Positions 1 through 10,086 of a DNA stretch of 64,000 bases are shown piece by piece (position 1 is the stretch's first letter; every line of letters starts with the position of its first letter). The notes under the pieces are model-generated. The model saw only the letters and a program-made list of their open reading frames with translations, was not told the DNA's origin and did no database searches. This stretch comes from Pseudomonas vlassakiae. GTDB taxonomy: Bacteria; Pseudomonadota; Gammaproteobacteria; Pseudomonadales; Pseudomonadaceae. The stretch lies in assembly GCF_014269035.2 (NCBI RefSeq), contig NZ_JABWRP020000002.1:248001-312000 (forward strand). The letters are read 5' to 3'. The position numbers were made by a program, and so were the translations under genes.

Positions 1-753
1 GACGCCTTCAAGATGCTCATGGCTGCCGCCGATGGCGATGGCCGGCGCATGCTCAACTTCCTGGAGAACGCCGCCGATCTTGCCGAAGATGGCAGCGAGA
101 TCGACGTCGAGATGCTGCAAAGCCTGCTCGGTGACAGCCGGCGGCGTTTCGACAAGGGCGGCGAGGCGTTCTACGACCAGATTTCCGCGCTGCACAAGTC
201 GGTGCGCGGCTCCAACCCCGATGGCGCCCTGTACTGGTTCGCGCGCATGCTCGACGGCGGCTGCGACCCGCTGTACATCGCCCGTCGCGTCGTGCGCATG
301 GCCAGCGAGGACATCGGCAACGCCGACCCGCGGGCCCTGAGCCTGTGCCTGGCCGCCTGGGACGTGCAGGAACGCCTGGGCAGCCCGGAAGGCGAGCTGG
401 CAGTGGCCCAGGCCATCACCTACATCGCCTGCGCACCGAAGAGCAATGCCGTCTACGTGGGCTTCAAGACCGCCTTGCGCGAGGCGGCCGAACATGGCTC
501 GCTGGAAGTGCCGCTGCACCTGCGCAACGCGCCGACCAAGCTGATGAAGCAACTGGGCTATGGCGAAGAATACCGCTACGCCCACGACGAGCCCGATGCC
601 TATGCCGCTGGTGAGGATTACTTCCCCGAGGCGCTTGAGCCACGCCAGTACTACCAGCCCGTGCCGCGAGGCCTGGAGCTGAAGATCGGCGAGAAACTGC
701 GCCACCTGGCCGAGCTTGACCGCAACAGCCCGCGGCAGCGGAGAAAACCATGA
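1..753 (+). CDS. rarA: RarA/MgsA AAA+ ATPase, C-terminal part
   Basis: The frame is open from base 1, so the gene starts outside the window; about 250 C-terminal residues are present. They match the helical oligomerisation region of RarA (MgsA), the clamp-loader-like ATPase that acts at stalled replication forks: conserved [17 protein letters not shown] and [17 protein letters not shown] stretches followed by the YKTAL-like helix and a basic tail. The ATPase domain lies upstream of the window. The stop codon overlaps the crcB start (ATGA), so the two are translationally coupled, the usual Pseudomonas arrangement. Confidence 0.93.
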   Translation, partial: DAFKMLMAAADGDGRRMLNFLENAADLAEDGSEIDVEMLQSLLGDSRRRFDKGGEAFYDQISALHKSVRGSNPDGALYWFARMLDGGCDPLYIARRVVRMASEDIGNADPRALSLCLAAWDVQERLGSPEGELAVAQAITYIACAPKSNAVYVGFKTALREAAEHGSLEVPLHLRNAPTKLMKQLGYGEEYRYAHDEPDAYAAGEDYFPEALEPRQYYQPVPRGLELKIGEKLRHLAELDRNSPRQRRKP

Positions 754-1124
754 TTGCCCTGATCGCTGCAGTCAGCGCCGGTGGTATTGCCGGGACCTTG
801 CTACGCTTCGCCACCGCCAATTGGGTCGCGGCCAACTGGCCACGGCACTTCTATCTCGGTACGCTGGCGGTCAACCTGGTGGGTTGCCTGCTGATCGGCC
901 TGCTTTACGGCCTGTTCCTGCACAAGCCGCTGGCGCCGGTCGAACTGCGCGCCGGCCTGATCGTCGGCTTCCTCGGTGGCCTGACGACCTTTTCCTCCTT
1001 CTCGCTCGATACCGTGCGCCTGATCGAAAGTGGGCAAGTGCCCCTCGCCTTGGGCTATACCAGTATCAGCGTGGTGGGCGGGCTCCTGGCCACCTGGGCC
1101 GGCCTGTCCCTGACCCGATTCTGA
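750..1124 (+). CDS. crcB: Fluoride exporter CrcB/Fluc
   Basis: 124 residues with four hydrophobic segments, the normal size of a Fluc channel subunit, which works as a dual-topology dimer in the inner membrane and exports fluoride. Diagnostic motifs are the early [10 protein letters not shown] segment, the conserved Asn in [14 protein letters not shown], and [10 protein letters not shown], whose Phe/Ser residues line the fluoride path. The start overlaps the rarA stop by four bases; serS follows after 30 bp, so it is probably part of a rarA-crcB-serS-cysG transcript. Confidence 0.95.
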   Translation: MIALIAAVSAGGIAGTLLRFATANWVAANWPRHFYLGTLAVNLVGCLLIGLLYGLFLHKPLAPVELRAGLIVGFLGGLTTFSSFSLDTVRLIESGQVPLALGYTSISVVGGLLATWAGLSLTRF

Positions 1125-1142
1125 ACCAACACTTATCCATAA

Positions 1143-2435
<1,293 letters not shown>

Positions 2436-3827
2436 ATGGATTACCTGCCGCTGTTCCACAAGCTGCAGGGCGGCCGGGTGCTGGTCGTCGGCGGCGGTGA
2501 GATCGCCTTGCGCAAGGCGCGCCTGCTGGCGGATGCCGGCGCTGCGCTGCGCGTGGTGGCGCCGGACATCGACGGTCAGCTGGCCGCGTTGGCCCGGGAA
2601 GGTGGCGGTGAGGTGCTGGTGCGTGGCTATCAGGCGGCCGACCTGGTCGGTTGCCGTTTGGTGATCGCAGCCACCGACGACCCTGGGCTCAACGCCCAGG
2701 TGTCGGCTGACGCACAGGCGCTGAGCCTGCCGGTCAACGTGGTGGATGCGCCGGCCTTGTGCACGGTGATCTTCCCGGCCATCGTCGACCGTTCCCCGTT
2801 GGTGATCGCGGTGTCCAGTGGCGGTGACGCCCCGGTGTTGGCGCGCTTGATCCGCGCCAAGCTGGAGGCCTGGATTCCGTCGGCTTACGGTGAGCTGGCC
2901 GGGCTGGCAGCGCGGTTCCGGCACAAGGTCAAATCCCTGTACCCGGATGTCAATCAGCGCCGAGGCTTCTGGGAAACCGTGTTCCAGGGTCCGATTGCCG
3001 AGCGCCAGCTTGCCGGGCAGGGCGCCGAGGCCGAGCGCCTGTTGCAGGCGATGGTCGAAGGTGCCCCGGTGCAGCAGGGCGGTGAGGTGTATCTGGTGGG
3101 GGCGGGGCCGGGTGATCCGGACTTGCTGACCTTCCGTGCCTTGCGCCTGATGCAGCAGGCCGACGTGGTGCTGTACGACCGCCTGGTGGCACCGGCCATC
3201 ATCGAGATGTGCCGGCGTGATGCCGAACGTATCTATGTTGGCAAGCGCCGCGCCGACCACTCCGTGCCCCAGGACCAGATCAACCGCCTGTTGGTCGACC
3301 TCGCCCAGCAGGGCAAGCGTGTGTTGCGCCTCAAAGGCGGCGACCCGTTCATCTTCGGCCGGGGTGGCGAAGAGATCGAGGAGCTGGCCGAGCACGGTAT
3401 CCCGTTCCAGGTGGTACCGGGGATTACTGCAGCGAGCGGATGTTCGGCCTACGGCGGCATTCCGCTGACACACCGTGACTATGCGCAATCGGTGCGCTTC
3501 GTCACCGGTCACCTCAAGGATGGCACCAGCAACCTGCCTTGGCATGACCTGGTGGCGCCGGCTCAGACCTTGGTGTTCTACATGGGGCTGGTGGGGTTGC
3601 CGACCATCTGTGCCGAGCTGATCCGCCATGGGCGGGCGGCCAGCACGCCAGCGGCCCTGGTGCAGCAGGGGACTACGCGCAATCAGCGGGTGTTTACCGG
3701 CACCTTGGCAGATTTGCCGGAGCTGGTGGCACGGCACGAAGTACATGCGCCGACCTTGGTGATCGTTGGGGAAGTGGTGCAACTGCGCGAAAAGCTGGCC
3801 TGGTTCGAAGGCGCGCAAAACAGCTGA
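2436..3827 (+). CDS. cysG: Siroheme synthase CysG
   Basis: 463 residues, the length of the trifunctional enzyme that converts uroporphyrinogen III into siroheme, cofactor of sulfite and nitrite reductases. The N-terminal half is the precorrin-2 dehydrogenase/ferrochelatase module (Rossmann motif [15 protein letters not shown] near residue 16; [16 protein letters not shown] at the catalytic/phosphoserine region). The C-terminal half, from about residue 217, is uroporphyrinogen III C-methyltransferase ([42 protein letters not shown]). The ATG directly follows the serS stop with no intergenic base. Confidence 0.97.
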   Translation: MDYLPLFHKLQGGRVLVVGGGEIALRKARLLADAGAALRVVAPDIDGQLAALAREGGGEVLVRGYQAADLVGCRLVIAATDDPGLNAQVSADAQALSLPVNVVDAPALCTVIFPAIVDRSPLVIAVSSGGDAPVLARLIRAKLEAWIPSAYGELAGLAARFRHKVKSLYPDVNQRRGFWETVFQGPIAERQLAGQGAEAERLLQAMVEGAPVQQGGEVYLVGAGPGDPDLLTFRALRLMQQADVVLYDRLVAPAIIEMCRRDAERIYVGKRRADHSVPQDQINRLLVDLAQQGKRVLRLKGGDPFIFGRGGEEIEELAEHGIPFQVVPGITAASGCSAYGGIPLTHRDYAQSVRFVTGHLKDGTSNLPWHDLVAPAQTLVFYMGLVGLPTICAELIRHGRAASTPAALVQQGTTRNQRVFTGTLADLPELVARHEVHAPTLVIVGEVVQLREKLAWFEGAQNS

Positions 3828-3834
3828 AATCGTT

Positions 3835-3854
3835 GGGGCCGCAAAAGCGGCCCC
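3835..3854. terminator. Hairpin between convergent cysG and yqjG
   Basis: A perfect 8-bp stem (GGGGCCGC / GCGGCCCC) with an AAAA loop sits between the convergent stops of cysG and the hydroquinone reductase gene. It has no long T-run on either side, so it may act as a weak bidirectional terminator. Confidence 0.6.
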
Positions 3855-3861
3855 GGCTATC

Positions 3862-4821
3862 TCAAGCCTGATAAATCCCTTTGCCCGCCAACCGCTCCCG
3901 ATCATGGGGCTGATTGAAGTCCTGAAGCGGGCCCTTGGGCACGATGCCGTTCGGGTTGATGGTCTTGTGGCTCATGTAGTAATGCTTCTGGATATGCTCC
4001 ATATCCACAGTGCCTGCGATGCCCGGCCACTGGTACAACTCGCGTAGCCAGTTGGACAGGTTGTGGTAGTCGCTCAGGCGGCGCAGGTTGCACTTGAAGT
4101 GCCCGTGGTACACCGCATCGAAGCGTACCAAGGTGGTGAACAGGCGCACATCGGCCTCGGTCAGGTATTCGCCGGCCAGGTAGCGATTGCGGCCCAGCAG
4201 CTGTTCCAGATGGTCCAGTTCGTTGAATACGTCATCGAAGGCAGCCTCGTAGGCGTCCTGGGTAGTGGCGAAGCCTGCCCGGTACACGCCGTTGTTGACG
4301 GCCGGGTAAATGCGCTCGTTCAGCGCTTCGATGGTCGGGCGCAGCGGCTCGGGGTACAGGTCCAGGGTGTTACCGGTCAGTTCGTTGAACGCGCTGTTGA
4401 AGATCCGGATGATCTCCGACGATTCGTTGTTGACGATGCGCTTTTCTTTCTTGTCCCACAGCACGGGCACGGTTACGCGGCCGGTGTAGTGCGGGTCGTC
4501 CTGGGTGTAGCGCTGGTGCAGGTATTGCAGGGCGTCGAGGTGGTCGCCAGTGGAGCCTTGCTGCTGGTCGAAGGTCCAGCCGTGATCCTGCATCAGCCAA
4601 CTCACCACCGATACGTCGATCAATGGCTCCAGGCCCTTTAGTGCGCGCACGATCAGGGTGCGGTGGGCCCATGGGCAGGCCAGCGAAACGTACAAGTGGT
4701 AGCGGCCGGCTTCCGCGGCGGGCAGCTGATTGCGACGCTGGGCGTTTTCGCGTTTGAAGGTGCCGTCCTTGCCGTTTTCATACCACTGGTCGTGCCAGCG
4801 GCCGTCGATCAAAAGGCCCAT
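3862..4821 (-). CDS. yqjG: Glutathionyl-hydroquinone reductase (Xi-class GST)
   Basis: 319 residues. The Xi-class signature SLACPWAHR carries the catalytic Cys49, unlike the Tyr/Ser of classical GSTs. The long insertion before the all-helical C-terminal domain and the YxxGxxxxFNxL-like segments fit YqjG/PcpF/ECM4 proteins. These cytoplasmic enzymes use glutathione to reduce glutathionyl-hydroquinones back to hydroquinones, a maintenance role in quinone metabolism. GAGGAG lies 6 bases before the ATG. It is monocistronic, convergent with cysG. Confidence 0.93.
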   Translation of the reverse strand: MGLLIDGRWHDQWYENGKDGTFKRENAQRRNQLPAAEAGRYHLYVSLACPWAHRTLIVRALKGLEPLIDVSVVSWLMQDHGWTFDQQQGSTGDHLDALQYLHQRYTQDDPHYTGRVTVPVLWDKKEKRIVNNESSEIIRIFNSAFNELTGNTLDLYPEPLRPTIEALNERIYPAVNNGVYRAGFATTQDAYEAAFDDVFNELDHLEQLLGRNRYLAGEYLTEADVRLFTTLVRFDAVYHGHFKCNLRRLSDYHNLSNWLRELYQWPGIAGTVDMEHIQKHYYMSHKTINPNGIVPKGPLQDFNQPHDRERLAGKGIYQA

Positions 4822-4914
4822 GTTGAGCTCCTCGGAAACAAAGTTGTTAAGCGTTGGAGCCCAGTCTAGGGGAAAACGTTCGAATAACTAGCGCAAAGAA
4901 CGCCCCTTGATTAT

Positions 4915-5925
4915 CTAGTTATTCGATTGGTTGCGTGCAGCCCAGTAGCCCTGTGCGGATGCGAAGGCCTGTTCGCGGCCCTGGCCCAGGCCCCGTAGCG
5001 CCAGGGCCATGGTTGCCACGACGGCCATTTCGCCGTAGCTGTCCTCGGCCTCGCCGCGCCAGACCGCGAGTAAATGCTCGGGTTGCAAGCTTGGTGGTTT
5101 CACATGGCGGCGTTCGCTCAGCGCCGGCCATTCCTCGTCCCAGGCTTCGCCTGCGCGGGTGCCGTAAAGGTGGCTGATGACATCGGGGTTGATCTCGATT
5201 TCGCCGCCATCACCCTTTATCACCACGGCATGGTCGCCGAGCAGGCGGCTGGCTTCACGGTGCACCGCCTGGTAACCAGGGTGGAAGATGCTCTGCAGGC
5301 CGCAGCGCGCAGCCAGTGGATTCAGCACTCGGGCCAGGGAATGGATGGGCGAGCGCAGGCCCAGCGTGTTGCGCAGGTCGATCATCCGCTGCAGCTGTGG
5401 CGCCCAGTCATGCAGCGGGGCGAAGGCCAGGCGCTGCTGATCGAGGGCCTGGCTGACCGCCGCCCAGTCGCGGCACAGCGGGATCTCCAGCAGCACCAGC
5501 AGCTGTTCGGTGTACAGGCGCCCGGCGGTATGTGCGCCGCCGCCGTGCATGAGGATGCGCACACCGTTGGCGGCCAGGCACTTGGCGCTCAGCAGGTACC
5601 AGGGCAGGTGGCGCTTCTTGCCGGCGTAGGTCGGCCAGTCGATATCCACGGCGATACTCGGCGCTTGCAGGTGCGCGCGCAGGGCTTCGGTGAAGCCGGC
5701 GAGTTCTTCTGCGCTCTCTTCCTTGTGCCGCAGCAGCATCAGGAAGGCACCGAGCTGAGTGTCTTCGACCTTGCCTTCGAGCAGCAGGGTCATAGCGGCG
5801 CGGGCTTCCTCGCGGGTCAGGCCGCGGGCGCCGCGTTTGCCTTTGCCAAGGATGCGCACGAATTCGGCGAACGGGTGTTCGGCCGGTGTTTCCAGGGTCA
5901 GCGGGCGGGCGTCGGTCATATGCAA
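4915..5925 (-). CDS. ybiB: YbiB/TrpD2-type protein
   Basis: 336 residues with the fold of anthranilate phosphoribosyltransferase: N-terminal helical region with GKGKRGARGLTREEARAAM and LLRHKEESAEEL, then the nucleoside-phosphorylase-type core (GVRILMHGGGAHTAGR). YbiB homologues bind DNA and are reported not to have TrpD activity; they are linked to the DNA-damage response in E. coli. The start overlaps the tusE stop by ten bases. An in-frame second Met two codons later (MTDARP) is an equally good start. It is the last gene of the tus cluster. Confidence 0.85.
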   Translation of the reverse strand: MHMTDARPLTLETPAEHPFAEFVRILGKGKRGARGLTREEARAAMTLLLEGKVEDTQLGAFLMLLRHKEESAEELAGFTEALRAHLQAPSIAVDIDWPTYAGKKRHLPWYLLSAKCLAANGVRILMHGGGAHTAGRLYTEQLLVLLEIPLCRDWAAVSQALDQQRLAFAPLHDWAPQLQRMIDLRNTLGLRSPIHSLARVLNPLAARCGLQSIFHPGYQAVHREASRLLGDHAVVIKGDGGEIEINPDVISHLYGTRAGEAWDEEWPALSERRHVKPPSLQPEHLLAVWRGEAEDSYGEMAVVATMALALRGLGQGREQAFASAQGYWAARNQSNN

Positions 5926-6251
5926 TTGGTCGGCTTGGGCAGGCCCGCCAGCTTGGCGGCGAGTTTGGCAGGGGTGCCATTGAACAGGCGGTTAAGGTGC
6001 GGGCTGTTGCCTTTTTCCGTGCCCAGCTTGAGCGCGGCGTACTTGATCAGTGGGCGAGTGGCCGGCGACAGCTGATATTCGTTGTAGAACTGGCGCAGCA
6101 GTTCGAGGATTTCCCAGTGGTCGGCGGTCAGGGCGATGCTTTCGCGCTCGGCCAGGGCTTCGGCGACGGGGCGCGACCAGTCTTGCAAGTCGACCAGGAA
6201 GCCGTCCTTGTCCAGCGCAATGGCGCGATCGCCAATGTTCAGCGTACTCAT
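5916..6251 (-). CDS. tusE: Sulfurtransferase TusE (DsrC family)
   Basis: 111 residues. It is the TusE/DsrC fold, with the essential penultimate Cys at the C-terminus (PKPTNCI). TusE takes sulfur from the TusBCD complex and hands it to MnmA for 2-thiolation of U34 in tRNA-Lys/Glu/Gln. The conserved DLQDWSRPVAEALAERE and HWEILELLRQFYNEY segments are present. ATGA overlap with tusB upstream and 10-base overlap with ybiB downstream show one operon. Confidence 0.95.
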   Translation of the reverse strand: MSTLNIGDRAIALDKDGFLVDLQDWSRPVAEALAERESIALTADHWEILELLRQFYNEYQLSPATRPLIKYAALKLGTEKGNSPHLNRLFNGTPAKLAAKLAGLPKPTNCI

Positions 6252-6544
6252 AGCCAGCTGTTGACCTTGTCGTAGTGCAGTGACAGCTCGACGAAGGCCT
6301 GGTAGTTCACGGCCTCGGCCAGCGCGCTGCTGATGCCACGGGCGAGCAGGTCTTCGTCGAGGGCGAACAGGCGCTGTGCCAGGTTGGCAGCCTGCAGTTG
6401 GCGCTGGCTGTCACTGCCGTCGCGCAGCGCATAGACCGCATCGCCACACAGCAGCACGCCATCGTCAGCGCCCAACAGGCGCAGGCAGCTGTCCAGGCGT
6501 TCGTCGCCGAACGGCGAGTGGGATAACACGTGCAGGGTTGGCAT
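6248..6544 (-). CDS. tusB: Sulfur relay protein TusB (DsrH-like)
   Basis: 98 residues, the size of TusB. The beta-alpha pattern begins MPTLHVLSHSPF and runs through LRLLGADDGVLLCGDAVYALRDG, as in the DsrH family. TusB is a structural subunit of the TusBCD hexamer in the cytoplasm. It lacks the active Cys of TusD, as expected. The start codon shares one base with the tusC stop and the end overlaps tusE. Confidence 0.92.
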   Translation of the reverse strand: MPTLHVLSHSPFGDERLDSCLRLLGADDGVLLCGDAVYALRDGSDSQRQLQAANLAQRLFALDEDLLARGISSALAEAVNYQAFVELSLHYDKVNSWL

Positions 6545-6903
6545 CAGAGCGTCACCACTTGGTCGAAACGGGCAATCAGGGCTTGCAGGGCTGCGTTGTC
6601 CAGCACCTCCACCGGCAGCTCCAGGCCATCGGCGGCCAGGCCGCGGCGCGCCAGGCTGTGCTGGCAGGCAAACAGCTCCTCGACGCCAAACATCGGCAGC
6701 GCCTGCAGATTGGCTGCGAGGTTCTTCTGCTCCACGGCGGCAGGTTGCTGACCGGGTGCCAACTGGAACACGCCGTCATCGAGGAACAGCATGGCCAGCG
6801 GCAGATCGAAGGCGCCGCCGGCCAGGGCGATGTCCAGCGCTTCGCGGGCAGCCGGGCCGTTCCAGGGGGCCTGGCGGCTGATGATCAACATGGATTTGGC
6901 CAT
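6544..6903 (-). CDS. tusC: Sulfur relay protein TusC (DsrF-like)
   Basis: 119 residues from the ATG at 6903 (MAKSMLIISRQAPW), one base after the tusD stop; the longer open frame upstream overlaps tusD and is not used. The DsrE/F-type fold shows the conserved REALDIALAGGAFD and AMLFLDDGVFQL segments. It is the third subunit of the TusBCD sulfur-relay complex, in the same transcript as tusD, tusB and tusE. Confidence 0.92.
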   Translation of the reverse strand: MAKSMLIISRQAPWNGPAAREALDIALAGGAFDLPLAMLFLDDGVFQLAPGQQPAAVEQKNLAANLQALPMFGVEELFACQHSLARRGLAADGLELPVEVLDNAALQALIARFDQVVTL

Positions 6904-6904
6904 T

Positions 6905-7297
6905 TCAGTCGCCTCCGAAGCAGACCAGGCGGTCGGCAGTTTGTGCGGCTTCGTGCAGTTGGCCGAGGCCAGACAGCTCCCACGGCTTGGGCAGGTTGAC
7001 CGCCGGGCGCTGGTAGCGGTTGGCTTCGGCGTCATCGAGCACGCCGCGGCGCAGCGCGGCGGCGATACACACCACTGCGTCGAGGCGGTTCATTTCGATG
7101 AAGGTCCGCCATTGGGCGGCGATGTCCTGTTCATCCTGGGGCGCGACCACGTTGGCCGAGGCGCTGTGCACCCCGTCCTGGTAGAAGAACAGCCGGGCAA
7201 TCTCATGCCCGCCAGCCAGCGCTGCCTCGGCGAAGCGCAAGGCGCGGCGCGAAGAGGGCGCATGGGCCGGGGAAAAAACCGCGATAGCGAATTTCAT
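6905..7297 (-). CDS. tusD: Sulfurtransferase TusD (DsrE-like)
   Basis: 130 residues from the ATG at 7297 (MKFAIAVFSPAHA). The catalytic Cys is in DAVVCIAAALRRGV, and the conserved LFFYQDGVHSA and LGQLHEA segments are seen. TusD accepts persulfide sulfur from TusA and passes it to TusE for tRNA wobble-uridine thiolation. It is the first gene of the tusD-tusC-tusB-tusE-ybiB operon; all joints overlap or are one base apart. Confidence 0.94.
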   Translation of the reverse strand: MKFAIAVFSPAHAPSSRRALRFAEAALAGGHEIARLFFYQDGVHSASANVVAPQDEQDIAAQWRTFIEMNRLDAVVCIAAALRRGVLDDAEANRYQRPAVNLPKPWELSGLGQLHEAAQTADRLVCFGGD

Positions 7298-7334
7298 GGA
7301 CAACTCGTGCAAAGGAATGGCGCCATGATAAAGC

Positions 7335-7363
7335 AAAAAGCCCGCGCAAGTGGGCGCGGGCTT
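7335..7363 (-). terminator. Rho-independent terminator of the permease gene
   Basis: An 11-bp GC-rich stem (AAAGCCCGCGC / GCGCGGGCTTT) just downstream of the permease stop is followed on the minus strand by a T-rich tract. It separates the permease from the tus operon. Confidence 0.85.
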
Positions 7364-7384
7364 TGTCGGCGCGGCAGGCGCGGG

Positions 7385-8764
7385 TCAGGTGTTTTCCTTG
7401 CTTTCCGGCAGGAACCAGTTGAGCACCAGGGCGCAGATACCCCCGGTGGCCACACCCGACTCCAGCACATTGCGGATCGCAGCAGGCATGTGTGCGAGGA
7501 ACTCCGGCACCTGCGCCACGCCCAGGCCCAGCGCCAGCGACACGGCGATGATCAGCAGGGCGCGACGGTCCAGGCGAGTACTGGCCAGAATATTGATGCC
7601 CGACGCGGCCACCGCGCCGAACATGACCATGGCCGCACCACCCAGCACCGGCTCAGGTACCGCCTGGATCACGCCGGCCACGCTCGGGAACAGCCCCAGC
7701 AGCACCAGCATCACGGCAATCCAGATGCCGATATGGCGGCTGGCAATGCCGGTCAGCTGAATCACGCCGTTGTTCTGGGCAAAGATCGAGCTGGGGAAGG
7801 TGTTGAACAGGCCAGCCAACAGCGAGTTGGCGCCGTTGACCAGCACCCCGCCCTTGATGCGCGACATCCACAGCGGGCCTTCGACCGGTTGGCGCGAAAC
7901 CTTGCTGGTCGCGGTGACATCACCGATGGCTTCCAGCGAAGTCACCAGGTAGATCACCAGCATCGGAATGAACAGCGCCCAGGAGAAGCCCAGGCCGAAA
8001 TGCAGCGGCATCGGCACCTGGAACAGCGCGGCTTCGTGCATGCCGGTGAAGTCCAGGCGGCCGAGGTAACCGGCCAGGGCATAGCCGACTGCCAGGGCAA
8101 TGACGATCGCGCAGCTGCGCATCCAGACCACCGGGATGCGGTTGAGGATCACGATCACCGCCAGCACGGCACCCGACAGCATCAGGTTTTCGCCGTTGGC
8201 GAAGGTGCCATTGGCCATGGCGCCGAAGCCGCCACCCATGCTGATCAGGCCGACCTTGATCAGGGTCAGGCCGATCATCAGCACCACGATGCCGGTCACC
8301 AGTGGGGTGATCAGGCGTTTGACGAACGGCAGGATGCGCGACACGCCCATTTCGACGAACGAGCCGGCAATCACCACACCGAAGATCGCCGCCATTACGC
8401 TTTCCACCGGCGTACCTTGCTTGACCATCAACGCGCCGCCGGCAATCAGTGGCCCAACGAAGTTGAAGCTGGTGCCCTGCACGATCAGCAGCCCGGCACC
8501 GAACGGGCCGAAGCGCTTGCACTGCACGAAGGTGGCGATACCGGAGATCACCAGCGACATGGAGACGATGAGGTTGGTATCGCGAGCCGAAACGCCCAGC
8601 GCCTGGCAGATCAGCAGGCCGGGGGTAACGATCGGTACGATGATCGCCAGCAGATGCTGCAGGGCTGCCAGCAGGCCGATCAACAGCCGTGGCTTGTCCT
8701 CAAGGCCAAGTACCAGTTCGTTGGCAGGCGCCGCCGCGCCTGGGCTGTGTTCGTGTGAGCTCAT
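7385..8764 (-). CDS. NCS2-family xanthine/uracil permease
   Basis: 459 residues with about 14 hydrophobic segments, an inner-membrane proton:purine symporter. Family hallmarks are the first-helix QHLLAIIVP, the QGTSFNFVGP loop, the SLEAIGDVTATS motif with the substrate-binding Glu, and NNGVIQLTGIASRHIG with the conserved Asn/Gln/Thr. These fit the xanthine branch (XanP/XanQ/PbuX) better than uracil carriers, but specificity cannot be settled by reading. Terminators stand on both sides, so it is transcribed alone. Confidence 0.9.
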   Translation of the reverse strand: MSSHEHSPGAAAPANELVLGLEDKPRLLIGLLAALQHLLAIIVPIVTPGLLICQALGVSARDTNLIVSMSLVISGIATFVQCKRFGPFGAGLLIVQGTSFNFVGPLIAGGALMVKQGTPVESVMAAIFGVVIAGSFVEMGVSRILPFVKRLITPLVTGIVVLMIGLTLIKVGLISMGGGFGAMANGTFANGENLMLSGAVLAVIVILNRIPVVWMRSCAIVIALAVGYALAGYLGRLDFTGMHEAALFQVPMPLHFGLGFSWALFIPMLVIYLVTSLEAIGDVTATSKVSRQPVEGPLWMSRIKGGVLVNGANSLLAGLFNTFPSSIFAQNNGVIQLTGIASRHIGIWIAVMLVLLGLFPSVAGVIQAVPEPVLGGAAMVMFGAVAASGINILASTRLDRRALLIIAVSLALGLGVAQVPEFLAHMPAAIRNVLESGVATGGICALVLNWFLPESKENT

Positions 8765-8922
8765 CAGTGAAGCTGCCCCGGAAGAAAAAAGGAGCGCATT
8801 CTACGGGCTGAAGTGCGATTGCGGTAGGGCAATGCACGATGGCGGCATGATCGGCGACCATTTGTCCTATTTCCTGACTTTTAAGTCAGCGTGCAGGCCC
8901 ACAACATTTCCAACGCACAAAG

Positions 8923-8946
8923 AAAAGCCCGCCGAAGCGGGCTTTC
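8923..8946 (-). terminator. Rho-independent terminator of the Bax-inhibitor gene
   Basis: A 10-bp stem (AAAAGCCCGC / GCGGGCTTTC) with a CGAA tetraloop sits 16 bp after the stop at 8962 and is followed by TTTTCTTT on the minus strand. Confidence 0.85.
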
Positions 8947-8961
8947 CCAATCAGCAATCAA

Positions 8962-9633
8962 TCAGTCATCACGACCCATGATGCCAAACAGCTGCAGCAA
9001 GCTGATAAACAGGTTGTAGATCGACACATACAGGCTGATGGTGGCCATGATGTAGTTCCGCTCACCGCCATGAATGATCGCGCTGGTCTGGAACAGAATG
9101 CAGACCGACGAGAACAGCACGAAGCCGGCACTGATCGCAAGTTGCAGACCGCTGATCTGGAAGAAGAAGCTCGCGACCACGGCACCCAGCAGCACAAAGA
9201 AACCAGCGGTGATGAAACCGCTGAGGAAGCTCATGTCCTTGCGGGTGATCAGCACGTAGGCCGACAGGCCACCAAACACCAGCGCCGTCATGGCAAACGC
9301 CGAGCTGACCACTTCAGCGCCACCGGCCATGCCCAGGTAGCGGTTGAGGATCGGGCCGAGGATGAAGCCCATGAAACCGGTAAGGGCGAAGGTAGACACC
9401 AGGCCCCAGGCCGAATCACGCAGTTTTTTGGTGAGGAAGAAGAGGCCGTAGAAGCCGATCAGCACGACGAACACGTTCGGGTAGCCGACACGCATCTGCT
9501 GGGCAACGAAGGCCATGACACCGCTGAAGGCGAGGGTGAGTGCCAGCAGGCTGTACGTGTTGCGCAGGACCTTGCTGACCTCCTGCTGCTCGGCTTGCTG
9601 GCCGTGGTGTACGGCATAATCCTGTTCGCGCAT
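8962..9633 (-). CDS. yccA: Bax inhibitor-1/YccA family membrane protein
   Basis: 223 residues from the ATG at 9633 (MREQDYAVHH), preceded by AAGGAG; the open frame upstream runs into the tRNA promoter and is not coding. Seven hydrophobic segments follow a hydrophilic N-terminus, as in the BI-1/YccA family of inner-membrane proteins, which in E. coli modulate FtsH proteolysis. Conserved LTLAFSGVMAFVAQ and the C-terminal LYVSIYNLFISLLQLFGIM are present. The Asp-rich C-terminal GRDD matches the family. Confidence 0.92.
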   Translation of the reverse strand: MREQDYAVHHGQQAEQQEVSKVLRNTYSLLALTLAFSGVMAFVAQQMRVGYPNVFVVLIGFYGLFFLTKKLRDSAWGLVSTFALTGFMGFILGPILNRYLGMAGGAEVVSSAFAMTALVFGGLSAYVLITRKDMSFLSGFITAGFFVLLGAVVASFFFQISGLQLAISAGFVLFSSVCILFQTSAIIHGGERNYIMATISLYVSIYNLFISLLQLFGIMGRDD

Positions 9634-9718
9634 GGCGACACTCCTTATGAATCCATGGTTTTGGACGTTCAGATGCAGGCAGTCTAACAGACGCACCGCA
9701 ACCCGCGACACAGAGAGT

Positions 9719-9746
9719 TTGACAGCTTGTTTCATTACGGTATTAT
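9719..9746 (+). promoter_or_regulatory. Promoter of the split tRNA-Ser gene
   Basis: A consensus TTGACA at 9719-9724 and TATTAT at 9741-9746 are 16 bp apart and 20 bp before the tRNA 5' end. After island insertion it no longer serves a complete host tRNA. No obvious promoter is seen between the junction and the island tRNA-Ser at 9898, so the same promoter may now drive the replacement tRNA. Confidence 0.75.
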
Positions 9747-9765
9747 GGCGGCCGCAAAACGAGCT

Positions 9766-9833
9766 GGAAGCGTGGCCGAGTGGTTTAAGGCAACGGTCTT
9801 GAAAACCGTCGATGGGCAACTATCCTAGAGTTC
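9766..9833 (+). pseudogene. tRNA-Ser(UGA), 5' part, cut in the T-loop
   Basis: Bases 9766-9833 give the acceptor strand GGAAGCG, D-arm, anticodon stem-loop ACGGT-CTTGAAA-ACCGT (anticodon TGA), a 5-bp variable arm (GATGG, GCAA loop, CTATC) and the first T-stem strand TAGAG plus TTC of the T-loop. The rest is missing here; it lies at 61309-61328, where GAAT, CTCTA and CGCTTCC complete the T-loop, T-stem and acceptor stem exactly. The gene was therefore interrupted by the island. Confidence 0.95.
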
Positions 9834-9841
9834 TTATCTAA
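9830..9841. other. Left attachment junction (attL)
   Basis: GTTC (9830-9833) is the last sequence shared with the right junction. The island then begins TTATCTAA (9834-9841), which is an imperfect inverted copy (7 of 8) of TTAGAGAA at 61295-61302. In the excised circle these would flank a 6-bp spacer GGGTTC, a typical tyrosine-recombinase core. Confidence 0.75.
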
Positions 9842-9897
9842 AGCCCCTTCTAGTTGCATCTTATAGTGCTGGTGTCCACTGGCGCTACGAACACCCC

Positions 9898-9987
9898 GGG
9901 AAATTGGCAGAGTGGTTGAATGCACCGGTCTTGAAAACCGGCGAACGTGAGAGCGTTCCCAGGGTTCGAATCCCTGGTTTCCCGCCA
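9898..9987 (+). tRNA. tRNA-Ser(UGA), island-borne replacement copy
   Basis: A complete 90-base tRNA with encoded CCA. Acceptor GGGAAAT pairs with GTTTCCC (one G-U), anticodon stem-loop ACCGG-TCTTGAAAA-CCGG carries TGA, the variable arm is GAACG/CGTTC and the T-arm CAGGG-TTCGAAT-CCCTG. It differs from the host gene at 9766 in acceptor, variable and T-stems, so it is a foreign gene, not a duplication. It reads UCN serine codons and probably compensates for the interrupted host gene. Confidence 0.96.
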
Positions 9988-10001
9988 AACATCAATGAAT
10001 T

Positions 10002-10033
10002 AAGGGCCTAGAGCGATCTAGGCCCTTTTTTTT
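10002..10033 (+). terminator. Terminator after the island tRNA-Ser
   Basis: An 11-bp perfect stem (AAGGGCCTAGA / TCTAGGCCCTT) with a GCGA loop runs into eight T residues, 14 bp after the tRNA CCA end. It closes the tRNA transcript before gmtY. Confidence 0.92.
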
Positions 10034-10086
10034 CGTCCCGATTTTCTTAACCCCAACCTGACCAAGCCCCCCAAAGAGCGAAAACG

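Noticed and set aside
5074..6075. 333-codon plus-strand frame
   Set aside because: Shadow of ybiB and tusE on the other strand.
6791..8758. 655-codon open frame on the plus strand
   Set aside because: Antisense to tusC, tusD and the permease; His/Asp/Gln-rich composition typical of a shadow frame and it crosses a terminator.
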